A stretch of DNA of 64,000 bases from Pinisolibacter aquiterrae (lineage in GTDB: Bacteria > Pseudomonadota > Alphaproteobacteria > Rhizobiales > Ancalomicrobiaceae), in the NCBI RefSeq assembly GCF_019160155.1, contig NZ_JAFNIH010000019.1, positions 248,001 through 312,000 of the forward strand, written 5' to 3'. Positions 8,582 through 16,984 of this stretch are shown here, piece after piece. How positions within the stretch are numbered: the first letter of the stretch is position 1; each line of letters starts with the position of its first letter. The translations under genes were made by a program, and so were the position numbers. The notes under the pieces are model-generated. The model saw only the letters and a list, made by a program, of their open reading frames with translations, had not been told where the DNA came from and searched no databases.

Positions 8582-9757
8582 TCAGGAGGCCTTGTCCAGC
8601 TCGGCACCGGCCGTGATCAGCCGCGCCATGCGGCGCTTGCCGTCCTCGACCGCGTCGCGGATCTCGGCCGAGTTCCTGGTCGACTGATCGCGCATCTCGG
8701 CGATGATCTCGGTCGACTTGATCTGGAAGTTGACGACCGAGTCGACCAGCTTCTTGACCGCGTCGGCGCGGATGGTCGGGCCGTAGCCGGCGCGCACCGC
8801 CGCCTCCTGGACCTTGTCGCCGATCTCGGCGAGCGACTCCAGGCTCTTGGAGACGCCCTCCTTCATCGCGTTGAGGGTCTGGGTCGATTCGTGCAGGCCG
8901 AACATGCCGGTGAACGAGGCCTTCAGCGCCGTCAGCACCGAATCGTTGGTCGAGAAGAAGCTGACCGACTGCTGATAGACCCGCTCCTTGGCGTTGGTCG
9001 TCTGCATCAGACGCGCCATGATGACCTCGGAGGTGTTGTAGCCGATGGTCAGATTGTCGGAGAGATCCTTGGCGATCTGATAGCGCTTCTCCTCGTCCTG
9101 GGTGCGGCGCACGTGTTCGTCGCGCTCGAGCTCGAGCCGCGCCTTCTCGGCCGGCTCGCCCTGGAAGGCGGCGACCTTGTCGGCGGCGGCGGCGAGATCG
9201 GCCTTGGTCTTGTTCCAGTGATCCTCGGCCTGCTTCAGCACCTCGAGGGCGAGCACCTCGGCCTGCTTGAGGGCGCCGCGATAGTCGCGATAGGCCTCGA
9301 GGATGGTGCCCTCGCGCTCGATCTGGTTCTTGGTCTCCTTGGAGACGTCGAGATAGATCGCACGCACCTTGTCGAAACGGTCGGCGATGTCGCCGCGCGA
9401 CAGCTTCATCCAGGCGTTGGTGGCGCGCTCGAACATGTCGATCTTACCGTCGGCGATCTGATCGACCATCTTCTTGGCGTCGTCGCGGATCGAGTCGAAA
9501 CCGGAGGTGATCGCCTTGTAGCGCTCGCCGATCTCCATCTGCGAGACTTGATTGCGCACCACCTCGTTGAACACCTCGGCCTGACCGAGGGTGCGGGTGA
9601 TGATCACGATCTTGTCGGGGGAGAGATCGGAGATCTTCTCGAGCAGCCCGACGATCGGCGCCTCGGCGGTGGTCGGCGGGGCGAGACCGAGGTCGCGCAG
9701 GGCGCCCATGGCCTTGTCGAGATACTGCATCGGCGTTTTGACGAGGACGTCGGACAC
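8582..9757 (-). CDS. TelA-like all-helical protein, first gene of unknown operon
   Basis: A 391-residue cytoplasmic, almost entirely alpha-helical protein starting at GTG 9755-9757 behind GGGAGAAG. Long helices dominate. The C-terminal third, with an NFQIKSTEIIAEM segment and a Glu/Arg/Asp-rich final helix, has the layout of TelA/toxic anion resistance proteins; similar Rhizobiales proteins are often labelled 'cell surface protein' although no signal peptide is present here. TelA relationship is a guess from architecture. It leads an operon with the DUF6384-like and coiled-coil genes. The 265 bp upstream, shared with the divergent MFS gene, should hold its promoter. Confidence 0.65.
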   Translation of the reverse strand: MSDVLVKTPMQYLDKAMGALRDLGLAPPTTAEAPIVGLLEKISDLSPDKIVIITRTLGQAEVFNEVVRNQVSQMEIGERYKAITSGFDSIRDDAKKMVDQIADGKIDMFERATNAWMKLSRGDIADRFDKVRAIYLDVSKETKNQIEREGTILEAYRDYRGALKQAEVLALEVLKQAEDHWNKTKADLAAAADKVAAFQGEPAEKARLELERDEHVRRTQDEEKRYQIAKDLSDNLTIGYNTSEVIMARLMQTTNAKERVYQQSVSFFSTNDSVLTALKASFTGMFGLHESTQTLNAMKEGVSKSLESLAEIGDKVQEAAVRAGYGPTIRADAVKKLVDSVVNFQIKSTEIIAEMRDQSTRNSAEIRDAVEDGKRRMARLITAGAELDKAS

Positions 9758-10022
9758 GGGGCTTCTCCCAGTTTCGTGACACGGCGGACGGACCCACCCG
9801 CGTCGACAGATGGGGTCGACGGTCGTGAGTCTCCAGGGCCTGACCTTACGACAGTTCCGCCGAAGCTCCATGACGCCCGCACTTCGCGGCGCCATTCGAC
9901 ACCCGCGCCCGGGCCTTTGTCCACCGCTCTCGCATGCGTGAGGGGCAGACACGCGCCACCTCCCCTGGCGTCCGGACGGCAAGTCGATACTGTCTAATCG
10001 ATCGAAATCGGAAAATGCGCCC

Positions 10023-11213
10023 GTGCCCACCCTCGTCGTCCTGGTCTTCGGCTATCTCCTCAGCCAGTTCTATCGCTCCTTCCTCGCGATCATCGCCCCT
10101 GAACTCGCCACCGACGTCGGCCTCGACGCGGCTTGGCTCGGCGTCGTCTCGGCCGCCTTCTTCGCCGCCTTCGCCGCGGTGCAGATCCCGGTCGGCGCCT
10201 CGCTCGACCGTTTCGGCGCGCGGCGCACCGTCGCCGGGCCGATGCTGCTCGCCATGATCGGATCGATCGTCTTCGCCACCTCGCACACGCCCTGGGTCTC
10301 GGTCGCCGGCATGGCGCTGATCGGCTTCGGCTGCGCCCCGATCTTCATGGGCGCGCTGTGGGTGATCGGCCGCACCAGCACGCCGGCCCGTTTCGCGCTG
10401 TTCTCCTCGGTGATCGTCGGCATCGGCTCGCTCGGCAATCTCGCCGCCGCCACGCCGCTCGCCGCCGTCGCCCAGGCCTGGGGCTGGCGCGCGACCATGC
10501 TCGCCATCGCCGCCGCGACCCTCCTCGCCGCCGCCCTGGTCTTCTTCGTGGTGCGCGATCCCCCGCCCCTGATCGAGAAGACCGAGACCCGGGAGCGCGC
10601 CCCCGGCCTCGTCGACGTCCTGAAGATCCGCCAGTTGTGGCCGCTCTATCCGATCGCGCTCCTCTCCTACCCGATCGTCGTGGCGGTGCGCGGTCTCTGG
10701 GTCGGCCCCTATTTCTCCGACGTCCACCATCTCGCCCCCGTCGAGCGCGGCAACGCGGTCTCGGTGATGGTCTTCGCCATGATCTTCGCCTCCTTCGCCT
10801 ACGGTCCGCTCGACCGCTGGTTCCGCACCCGCAAATGGGTGGTGGTGGCCGGCACGGTGCTGACCATCGGCGGCCTCGCCGCCCTGGCGCTGATCCCGGC
10901 CATGGGCGTCGGCCCGGCGAGCCTCGCCTTCGGCGCCATCGGCGGCTTCGGCATGACCTACGGCGTATTGATGGCGCACACCCGCGCCTTCCTGCCCGCC
11001 CCCCTGCTCGGCCGCGGCCTGACCTTGATGAACATGGCCCTGATCGGCGGCGCCGCGGTGATCCAGCCGCTCTCCGGCGCCTTCATGAAACATCTCGCCG
11101 CCCAAGGCCTCTCGCCGGCGGCGGCGCACGCGAGCCTCTACGGCGTCTTCGCCCTGGGGCTCGGTGTGACGCTGGTCGTCTATCTCCTCTCCGAGGACGC
11201 CCGCCCCCACTGA
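10023..11213 (+). CDS. MFS transporter
   Basis: A 396-residue major facilitator with about 12 predicted membrane helices. It has the loop 2-3 signature GASLDRFGARRT (residues about 59-70), the MFS motif A region. The N-terminus begins in the first helix directly after GTG 10023. Lack of a large periplasmic domain and a central loop of about 25 residues with charged Glu/Arg agree with a small-molecule exporter or metabolite importer, but the substrate is not readable. It is divergent from the three-gene unknown operon and ends 214 bp before the sulfate assimilation genes; no clear terminator lies between. Confidence 0.85.
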   Translation: MPTLVVLVFGYLLSQFYRSFLAIIAPELATDVGLDAAWLGVVSAAFFAAFAAVQIPVGASLDRFGARRTVAGPMLLAMIGSIVFATSHTPWVSVAGMALIGFGCAPIFMGALWVIGRTSTPARFALFSSVIVGIGSLGNLAAATPLAAVAQAWGWRATMLAIAAATLLAAALVFFVVRDPPPLIEKTETRERAPGLVDVLKIRQLWPLYPIALLSYPIVVAVRGLWVGPYFSDVHHLAPVERGNAVSVMVFAMIFASFAYGPLDRWFRTRKWVVVAGTVLTIGGLAALALIPAMGVGPASLAFGAIGGFGMTYGVLMAHTRAFLPAPLLGRGLTLMNMALIGGAAVIQPLSGAFMKHLAAQGLSPAAAHASLYGVFALGLGVTLVVYLLSEDARPH

Positions 11214-11427
11214 GCCCACGCTCGAGCCGGCGCCGAACACCCTCTCGCGGGAGGCTTTCCCCGCGCCGTTTCGCGCGGGCGCCGAAGCAGGAAAATCTGT
11301 TTCGCCGCCTCCCGCGATTTCGCAAACGCGAACGGCGCGGGCCGATCCCGCCTCCTCTAGAAACGAGGTCGAGCCGCCCGGATCCGGAGATCCGGACCCC
11401 GTCCCCGTCGTTTCGAGAGGCCGCGCC

Positions 11428-11727
11428 ATGCAGGTCGTCACCGCCAACCGCCTGATCGACGGCCGCGTCGTCTTCCGCGATGCCGAGGGCCGTTGGGTCG
11501 AGGCCTTCGCCGCCGCCGCCGTGCTCACGCCCGAGGCCGCCGCCGCCGCGATCGCCGCGGCGGGCGAGGACGTCGCCGCCCGCCGCATCGTCGATCCCTA
11601 TGCGGTCGCGCTGATCGACCTCGACGGCCGGCCGACGCCGGCGACCATGCGCGAGCGCATCCGCGCCTCCGGCCCGACCTCCGGGTCCGAGGCGGCGGCC
11701 CGCGCCGACCGCGCCCGCGCCGCCTGA
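11428..11727 (+). CDS. DUF2849 protein of the sulfite-reduction operon
   Basis: A 99-residue protein of the DUF2849 family, short and Ala-rich, with the typical ANRLIDGRVVF opening and an IDPYA-like VDPYAVALI segment. In Rhizobiales it almost always precedes the sulfite/nitrite reductase gene and is thought to assist that enzyme, without proof. The start ATG 11428 follows CGAGAGG. Its stop is 23 bp before cysI with a good GAAGGAGA site between, so it is the first gene of the operon DUF2849-cysI-cysH-DUF934. cysG, often the lead gene of this operon elsewhere, is absent. Confidence 0.85.
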   Translation: MQVVTANRLIDGRVVFRDAEGRWVEAFAAAAVLTPEAAAAAIAAAGEDVAARRIVDPYAVALIDLDGRPTPATMRERIRASGPTSGSEAAARADRARAA

Positions 11728-11750
11728 GGCGAGATCGAAGGAGACCCGCC

Positions 11751-13418
11751 ATGTACGTCTACGACGATTTCGACCACCAGTTCGTCGCCGCCCGCGTCGC
11801 CCAGTTCCGCGATCAGGTGGCCCGGCGCCTGTCGGGCGATCTGACCGAGGAGCAGTTCCGCCCGCTCCGTCTGATGAACGGCGTCTATCTCCAGCTCCAT
11901 TCCTACATGCTGCGGGTCGCCATCCCCTACGGCACCCTGTCGAGCCGCCAGTTGCGCTCCCTCGCCCGCATCGCCCGGGTCTACGACAAGGGCTACGGCC
12001 ATTTCACCACCCGCCAGAACATTCAGTTCAATTGGCCGGCGCTGAAGGATCTGCCCGACATCCTCGAGGAGCTGGCGGCGGTCGAGATGCACGCCATCCA
12101 GACCTCGGGCAACTGCATCCGCAACGTCACCGCCGATCATTTCGCCGGTGCCGCTCCCGACGAGATCGCCGATCCGCGCCCCTACGCGGAGATCCTGCGC
12201 CAATGGTCGTCGCTCCACCCGGAGTTCACCTACCTGCCGCGCAAGTTCAAGATCGCCGTCACCGGCGCCACCGAGGACCGCGCCGCCATCCGCTTCCACG
12301 ACATCGGCTTCGCGGTGAAGAAGAACGCGGCCGGCGAGATCGGCTTCGAGGTCCACGTCGGCGGCGGTCTCGGCCGTTCGCCCTTCGTCGCCTGGAAGCT
12401 GCGCGACTTCCTGCCCGAGGCGGATCTGCTCGCCTATACCCAGGCGATCCTGCGCGTCTACAATCTCTACGGACGCCGCGACAACAAGTACAAGGCCCGC
12501 ATCAAGATCCTCCTGCACGAGGCGGGACGCGAGACCATCCGCGACGAGGTCGAGGCCGAATTCGCCGCCCTCGGCGATCGCGCCCTGACGCTGCGCCCCG
12601 ACGACGTCGCCCGCATCGCCGCCCATTTCGCGCCCCCCGCCTTCGAGACCCTCGCCGCAGAGAGCGCGATCGAGGCGGCCGCCGCCGCCCGCGATCCCGC
12701 CTTCGCCCGCTGGACCGGCGCCAACGTCTCCGCCCACAAGGTCGCGGGCTACGCCTCGGTGACGATCTCGCTGAAGCCGGAGGACGGCGTGCCGGGCGAC
12801 GCCACCGCGACCGAGATGGAGGCGATCGCCGACCTCGCCGACCGCTTCGCCTTCGGCCATCTCCGCATCTCCCACCGTCAGAATGTGGTGTTCCCGCACG
12901 TGAAGCGCGACGATCTGCCGGCGCTCCACGCCGGGCTGGTCGCCGCCGGGCTCGCCACCGCCAACGCCGGTCTCGTCACCGACACCATCACCTGCCCCGG
13001 CCTCGACTTCTGCGCGCTCGCCAACGCCCGCTCGATCCCGATCGCGAAAGACATTTCGCGCCGCTTCGCCGACCCCGCCCGCGCTGCCGAAATCGGCCCG
13101 CTCGACGTCAAGATCTCCGGCTGCATCAACGCCTGCGGCCATCACCACGTCGGCGCGATCGGCATCCTCGGCGTCGACCGCAAGGGCAGGGAATTCTACC
13201 AGATCACCCTCGGCGGCGACGCCGGTGATGCCGCCCGCATCGGCGATGCCGCCGGCCCCGGCTTCTGGCCCGATCAGGTCGCCGACGCGGTCGAGACCAT
13301 CGTCGACACCTATCTCAGCCTCAGGTCGTCGCCGCGCGAGACCTTCCTCGAGGCCTATGGCCGCGTCGGCGTCGCCCCCTTCAAGGCCGCCCTGGCGACG
13401 CTCGGAGAGCGGACATGA
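11751..13418 (+). CDS. cysI: CysI, assimilatory sulfite reductase hemoprotein
   Basis: A 555-residue siroheme and 4Fe-4S enzyme reducing sulfite to sulfide in the cytoplasm. The cluster and siroheme cysteines are Cys415 and Cys421 (TCPGLDFC) and Cys458 and Cys462 (GCINACGHH). The ferredoxin-like repeats of the nitrite/sulfite reductase fold are visible around 35-100 and 325-385, with the RQN motif (88-90 and 376-378) in each. The start ATG 11751 follows GAAGGAGAC. No flavoprotein CysJ is present, so electrons may come from ferredoxin; a 2Fe-2S ferredoxin is encoded 1.5 kb downstream. The cysH start overlaps its stop by 4 bp. Confidence 0.93.
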   Translation: MYVYDDFDHQFVAARVAQFRDQVARRLSGDLTEEQFRPLRLMNGVYLQLHSYMLRVAIPYGTLSSRQLRSLARIARVYDKGYGHFTTRQNIQFNWPALKDLPDILEELAAVEMHAIQTSGNCIRNVTADHFAGAAPDEIADPRPYAEILRQWSSLHPEFTYLPRKFKIAVTGATEDRAAIRFHDIGFAVKKNAAGEIGFEVHVGGGLGRSPFVAWKLRDFLPEADLLAYTQAILRVYNLYGRRDNKYKARIKILLHEAGRETIRDEVEAEFAALGDRALTLRPDDVARIAAHFAPPAFETLAAESAIEAAAAARDPAFARWTGANVSAHKVAGYASVTISLKPEDGVPGDATATEMEAIADLADRFAFGHLRISHRQNVVFPHVKRDDLPALHAGLVAAGLATANAGLVTDTITCPGLDFCALANARSIPIAKDISRRFADPARAAEIGPLDVKISGCINACGHHHVGAIGILGVDRKGREFYQITLGGDAGDAARIGDAAGPGFWPDQVADAVETIVDTYLSLRSSPRETFLEAYGRVGVAPFKAALATLGERT

Positions 13419-14191
13419 CGGCGATCGAGATCGTCTCCGCCGAGGCCCGGCGCCGGCTGGCGGCGGCGGAGGCGGCCGAATTCCGCGCCGCCGCTCTCGA
13501 CGGGCTCCACGCCGGCCTGCCGACGGCCGAGCTGATCGATCTCGCGATCCACCGCCTCTTCCCCGGCCGGATCGCGGTCGTCTCCTCGTTCGGGGCGGAA
13601 TCCGCCGTGCTGCTCGATCTCGTGGCGGAGGTCTCGACCTCGGTGCCGATCCTCTTCGTGGACACCGAGAAGCTCTTCGAGGAGACGCTTCGTCACCGCG
13701 ACCGTCTCGTCGAGCGGCTCGGCTTCACCGACGTGCGGACCCTGCGCCCCGATCCGGTCGCCGTCGCCGCGACCGACGCCGACGGCTGGCTCTGGCACAC
13801 CGACCCCGACGCCTGCTGCGCCCTGCGCAAGGTGGCGCCGCTCGCTCGTGCCATCGAGGGGTTCGATGCCTGGATCTCCGGCCGCAAGCGCTTCCAGGCC
13901 GCGACCCGGACGGCCATTCCGACTTTCGAGGCCGACGGTCGCCGCATCAAGGTGAACCCGCTCGCCGCCTGGACGCCCGAGGCGATCGCCGAGCGCGTCC
14001 GCGCCCGCGATCTGCCCGCCCATCCGCTGGTCGAGAAGGGCTTTCCCTCGATCGGCTGCCTGCCCTGCACCAGCCGCGTCGCGCCCGGCGAGGATCCGCG
14101 CGCCGGACGGTGGCGGGGCAAGGCCAAGACCGAATGCGGCATCCACCTCGGCCTCGGAGCCGGTGACGACAACGACGGCAGTGGGATCTGA
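13415..14191 (+). CDS. cysH: CysH, adenylyl-sulfate (APS) reductase
   Basis: A 258-residue PP-loop protein reducing activated sulfate to sulfite. The substrate loop SSFGAESAVLLDL (57-69) and the SGRKRFQA stretch (155-162) are present. Cys134-Cys135 with Cys215 and Cys218 (CC...CxxC) form the 4Fe-4S site that marks the APS-using rather than PAPS-using type. Cys241 in KTECGIH is the catalytic thiol. ATG 13415 overlaps the cysI stop (ATGA), implying translational coupling, so the two successive reduction steps are made in fixed ratio. The DUF934 gene follows 3 bp after the stop codon. Confidence 0.94.
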   Translation: MTAIEIVSAEARRRLAAAEAAEFRAAALDGLHAGLPTAELIDLAIHRLFPGRIAVVSSFGAESAVLLDLVAEVSTSVPILFVDTEKLFEETLRHRDRLVERLGFTDVRTLRPDPVAVAATDADGWLWHTDPDACCALRKVAPLARAIEGFDAWISGRKRFQAATRTAIPTFEADGRRIKVNPLAAWTPEAIAERVRARDLPAHPLVEKGFPSIGCLPCTSRVAPGEDPRAGRWRGKAKTECGIHLGLGAGDDNDGSGI

Positions 14192-14194
14192 ACG

Positions 14195-14725
14195 ATGAAG
14201 GACGTCTTCCGCAAGACCGGGTTCACCCTCGACGCCCGCGTCGTCGTCGCCGACGGCGAGACGATCGGCAATCGCGCCTTCTTCGTCTCCAAGGCCCGCT
14301 TCCTCGCCGAGCGCGAGGCGCTGCTGGCGCGCGGCTCCGACCTCGGCATCGTCCTCGATCCCGGCGATCGCCTCGACGATCTCGCCGCCGATCTGGCGGT
14401 GATCGGCGCCCTGGCGATCCGCTTTCCGAAGTTCGGCGACGGCCGCGGCTCCTCGCTCGCCCGCCTCGCCCGCGAGCGCCACGGCTTCACCGGCGAATTG
14501 CGCGCCGTCGGCGACATCCTGTGGGACCAGCTCGAGGCGCTCTGCCGCTGCGGCTTCGACACGATCGAGGTCGAGGACGAGCCGACCCGCCGCCGCCTCG
14601 AGCGCGGCGAGCGCCCCGCCCTGCCGGTGCGCTATCAGCCGACCGGCGCCGGCGACGGCTTCGCCCCCCTCCAGCATCGCCCCTGGGTGTCGACCGCCTG
14701 GCGCGACGCCTGGTGCGGCGCGTGA
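14195..14725 (+). CDS. DUF934 protein, sulfite-reduction accessory
   Basis: A 176-residue DUF934 member. The family signature IRFPKFGDGRGSSLARLARER is intact around residues 74-94, followed by LRAVGDILWDQL. Proteins of this family are sometimes labelled oxidoreductases, but the reaction is unknown; tight linkage with cysI in alphaproteobacteria implies a role in sulfite reductase electron supply or maturation. It starts 3 bp after the cysH stop and ends the operon. The second copy of the 114-bp two-hairpin repeat begins 7 bp past its stop codon. Confidence 0.85.
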   Translation: MKDVFRKTGFTLDARVVVADGETIGNRAFFVSKARFLAEREALLARGSDLGIVLDPGDRLDDLAADLAVIGALAIRFPKFGDGRGSSLARLARERHGFTGELRAVGDILWDQLEALCRCGFDTIEVEDEPTRRRLERGERPALPVRYQPTGAGDGFAPLQHRPWVSTAWRDAWCGA

Positions 14726-14731
14726 TACCGA

Positions 14732-14845
14732 GCGCACGACGTTTCGACCCGTTCGAGACGTCGTGCGCCGAGGCGAGCCCGACCGGACGTCGGCCGGTCG
14801 GGCCGTAACGCTCATGAAATTCGGACGCGTCCGAATTTCATGAGC
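14732..14845 (+). repeat. Two-hairpin intergenic repeat, copy 2 (after DUF934 gene)
   Basis: 114 bp, the same length as copy 1. Hairpin A (14732-14768) pairs GCGCACGACGT with ACGTCGTGCGC, then a T-G wobble, then TCGA with TCGA around CCCGT. The core (14769-14809) matches copy 1 apart from a few changes, some of which alter both sides of mini-stems. Hairpin B (14810-14845) has perfect 17-bp arms, GCTCATGAAATTCGGAC and its complement. The arms differ from copy 1 but pairing is kept. Confidence 0.85.
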
Positions 14846-14956
14846 CCAGTAGGACAGGAGCTTCGCCGAACGATGGAGCGCGTGACGATTGAACCGGACG
14901 AGGCGGTGCGCTATGCCCCCGGCACGGCGGAATTGCGCGGCGCGAAAGACGACATC

Positions 14957-15343
14957 ATGACCGACACCCCCCAGCCGATCTTCGAGGAGGATCCGTTCGA
15001 TCCCTTCGACGAAGGCTCGATCAAGATCACCGTGGTCGACCGCGACGGCGTCGAACACACGCTCGCCGCCCTCGACGGCTGGCGCGTGATGGAGGTGATC
15101 CGCGACTGGGGTCTGCCGATCAAGGCCGAATGCGGCGGCGCCTGCGCCTGCGGCACCTGCCACGTCTACGTCGATCCCGAATGGATGGACCAACTCCCGC
15201 CGCCGACCGACGAGGAGATGGATCAGCTCGACCAGATCTTCGAGGTTCAGGAGAATTCCCGCCTCGCCTGCCAGATCCTCACCGCCGAGAACCTCGAGGG
15301 CCTGCGCCTGACGCTCGCCCCCGGTTCCGAGCTCGACGGATGA
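14957..15343 (+). CDS. 2Fe-2S ferredoxin, adrenodoxin type
   Basis: A 128-residue vertebrate-type (adrenodoxin/FdxB-like) ferredoxin. Iron ligands are Cys59, Cys65, Cys68 and Cys105 in the pattern C-x5-C-x2-C-x36-C, inside ECGGACACGTCHVYV and SRLACQI. An acidic 20-residue N-terminal leader (EEDPFDPFDEG) precedes the fold. ATG 14957 is preferred; in-frame ATGs at 14840 and 14873 would add residues without family match, and 14840 lies inside the repeat. It could donate electrons to CysI, but Fe-S assembly or P450 roles are equally possible. It overlaps the Nudix gene by 4 bp. Confidence 0.88.
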   Translation: MTDTPQPIFEEDPFDPFDEGSIKITVVDRDGVEHTLAALDGWRVMEVIRDWGLPIKAECGGACACGTCHVYVDPEWMDQLPPPTDEEMDQLDQIFEVQENSRLACQILTAENLEGLRLTLAPGSELDG

Positions 15344-15957
15344 GCGCGCCCGACGACGCATCCGGCGCCCGGCCCTACCGGATCCTCTCGCGCGAGACCA
15401 TGTGGAAGGGCTTCTGCAGCCTTGAGCGCGTCACCTTCGCCACCCGCCGCCGCGACGGACGCGACCACACCCAGACCTTCGAGATCGAGAACCACGGCTG
15501 GGCCGCCGCCGTGCTCGCCTATGATCCCGCCCGCCGGGAAGCGGTGCTGGTGCGCCAGTTGCGCCTGCCCCAGGCGCTCCAGGGCGACGATCCCCTCAGC
15601 CTCGAGGTCGTCGCCGGCCTCCTCGACGGCGACGGCGAGGGCCCCGAGGCGACCGCTCGCCGCGAGGCCATGGAAGAGGCCGGGCTCGACCTCGGCCGCA
15701 TCGAGGCGATCGGCGCGTTCCGCCCCTCCCCCGGCCTCGTCGGCGAGAAGGTGTGGCTCTACCTCGCCGAGGTCGACCTCGCCGCCGCCCGTGTCGGCGA
15801 CGGCGGCGGCCTCGCCCACGAGGGCGAGGACATCGAGGTGGTGGTGATCGCTCTGTCGGACCTCGCCGCGCTCGTCGACCGGGGCGAGGGCCTCGATCTG
15901 AAGACCGCCCATGCGGTCCAGACGCTCAGGGTTCGGCGGCCCGAACTCTTCGCCTAA
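15340..15957 (+). CDS. Nudix hydrolase, ADP-ribose pyrophosphatase-like
   Basis: A 205-residue NUDT5/NudF-like protein that probably hydrolyses ADP-ribose or a related nucleoside diphosphate-X. The Nudix box core REAMEEAGL is at 108-116 with Glu100 upstream; the loop between the initial Gly93 and Glu100 is one residue longer than the consensus. The N-terminal beta domain (residues 10-85), with QLRLPQAL before the box, is the dimer-swap part of ADP-ribose pyrophosphatases. ATG 15340 overlaps the ferredoxin stop (ATGA), so both are cotranslated. The 3' end overlaps the convergent AraC gene by 4 bp. Confidence 0.85.
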   Translation: MSAPDDASGARPYRILSRETMWKGFCSLERVTFATRRRDGRDHTQTFEIENHGWAAAVLAYDPARREAVLVRQLRLPQALQGDDPLSLEVVAGLLDGDGEGPEATARREAMEEAGLDLGRIEAIGAFRPSPGLVGEKVWLYLAEVDLAAARVGDGGGLAHEGEDIEVVVIALSDLAALVDRGEGLDLKTAHAVQTLRVRRPELFA

Positions 15958-16826
15958 CCGCGCGCCTCGGCGCCCGCCGCCCGCCGCCACGCCCCCGGCG
16001 CGAGCCCGGTCGCGGCGCGGAAGGCACGGGTGAAATGGCTCTGGTGCGACCAGCCGCAGGCGCTCGCCACCTCCGCCAGCCCGACGCCCGCCCGCATCAA
16101 CCGCCGCGCCTCCGCGACCCGCGCCGCCTCGAGAAACCCGTGCGGGCTGAGACCGTGGCTCACCCGGAACATCCGCTGGAAATGAAACGGGCTGAGCCCC
16201 GCCTCCGCCGCCAGATCCTCGAGGCTCGGCGGCGCATCGAGCCGCGCCCGCAGCCGCTCGACCGCCCGCCGCGAGACAGCCGGCGCGAGCCCGCCCCGCA
16301 ACGGCCGCGCGGCGGCGGCCCCGTGCGCCGGCGAGGTGAGGAGCCGGTGACAGAGATCGGCGAGCACCGCCTCGGCGGCGAAGACGTCGTCCCGCTCGCA
16401 ACAGGCGGCGAGCGCCGTCATCGCGGCGGCGAGCCCCGGCTCGCGGTAATAGGTGAGGTCGGGCAGCGACAAGGTCGCCGGTTCCCGGTCGAGCGTCTCC
16501 GCCATGAAGGCGCGCAGCCGCTCGTCGGAGAGATAGAGATGGACGAAGCGGAAGCGGCCGCCGATCGCCCAGTCCGATCCCGAGCCCTGCGGCAGGAGAC
16601 AGAGCGCGCCGGGCCGCCCGCGCACCGCGCCGCGATCCATCCGCCGGCTCTCCTCGCCGCCCTCGAGATAGAGGCTCAGCGTGTGGAGGCGCGTGTTCTC
16701 GTAGCGCACCCGATCGGCGTCGTTGGTCCAGATCGCGACGCCGCGCCCGCGCCCGACGTCGAGCCGCCCCTGCAACCGGGCCGCCGAACGCGACAGTTGA
16801 TCGAAGACGGAGAGCGCGGCGGACAT
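15954..16826 (-). CDS. AraC-family transcriptional regulator
   Basis: A 290-residue regulator. The C-terminal double helix-turn-helix spans about 190-285, with LEDLAAEAGLSPFHFQRMFRVSHGLSPHGFL as helix set one and VGLAEVASACGWSHQSHFTRAFRAATGLAPGAWR as set two. The N-terminal ~170 residues form an AraC cupin-type sensing domain (GRPGALCLLPQGSG). ATG 16824-16826 is the first start inside conserved sequence; longer forms run through arginine-rich sequence into the divergent gene. It is divergently arranged with the DMT permease at 16985, which is its likely target, and its inducer is unknown. Confidence 0.85.
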   Translation of the reverse strand: MSAALSVFDQLSRSAARLQGRLDVGRGRGVAIWTNDADRVRYENTRLHTLSLYLEGGEESRRMDRGAVRGRPGALCLLPQGSGSDWAIGGRFRFVHLYLSDERLRAFMAETLDREPATLSLPDLTYYREPGLAAAMTALAACCERDDVFAAEAVLADLCHRLLTSPAHGAAAARPLRGGLAPAVSRRAVERLRARLDAPPSLEDLAAEAGLSPFHFQRMFRVSHGLSPHGFLEAARVAEARRLMRAGVGLAEVASACGWSHQSHFTRAFRAATGLAPGAWRRAAGAEARG

Positions 16827-16984
16827 CGAGGCTCGGTCGGCGGAGGAGATCCCGCCCACTGTGGCAGCCGCCGCGACCCGGGACAACCCGTCCGCCGTGC
16901 GCCGTCGACGTTTCACCGCAAGATCGTGCAAGCCGGCGCCGGCCGATCGCGGCATGGTCCTCGCCCAATCGAGGAACCTTTCCG

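Noticed and set aside
11289-11302. Word AGGAAAATCTGTTT before the sulfite operon and similar AGGAAAATCTGTTC at 24047-24060
   Set aside because: A 13-14-nt match without symmetry or common function; likely coincidence in relatively AT-rich intergenic DNA.
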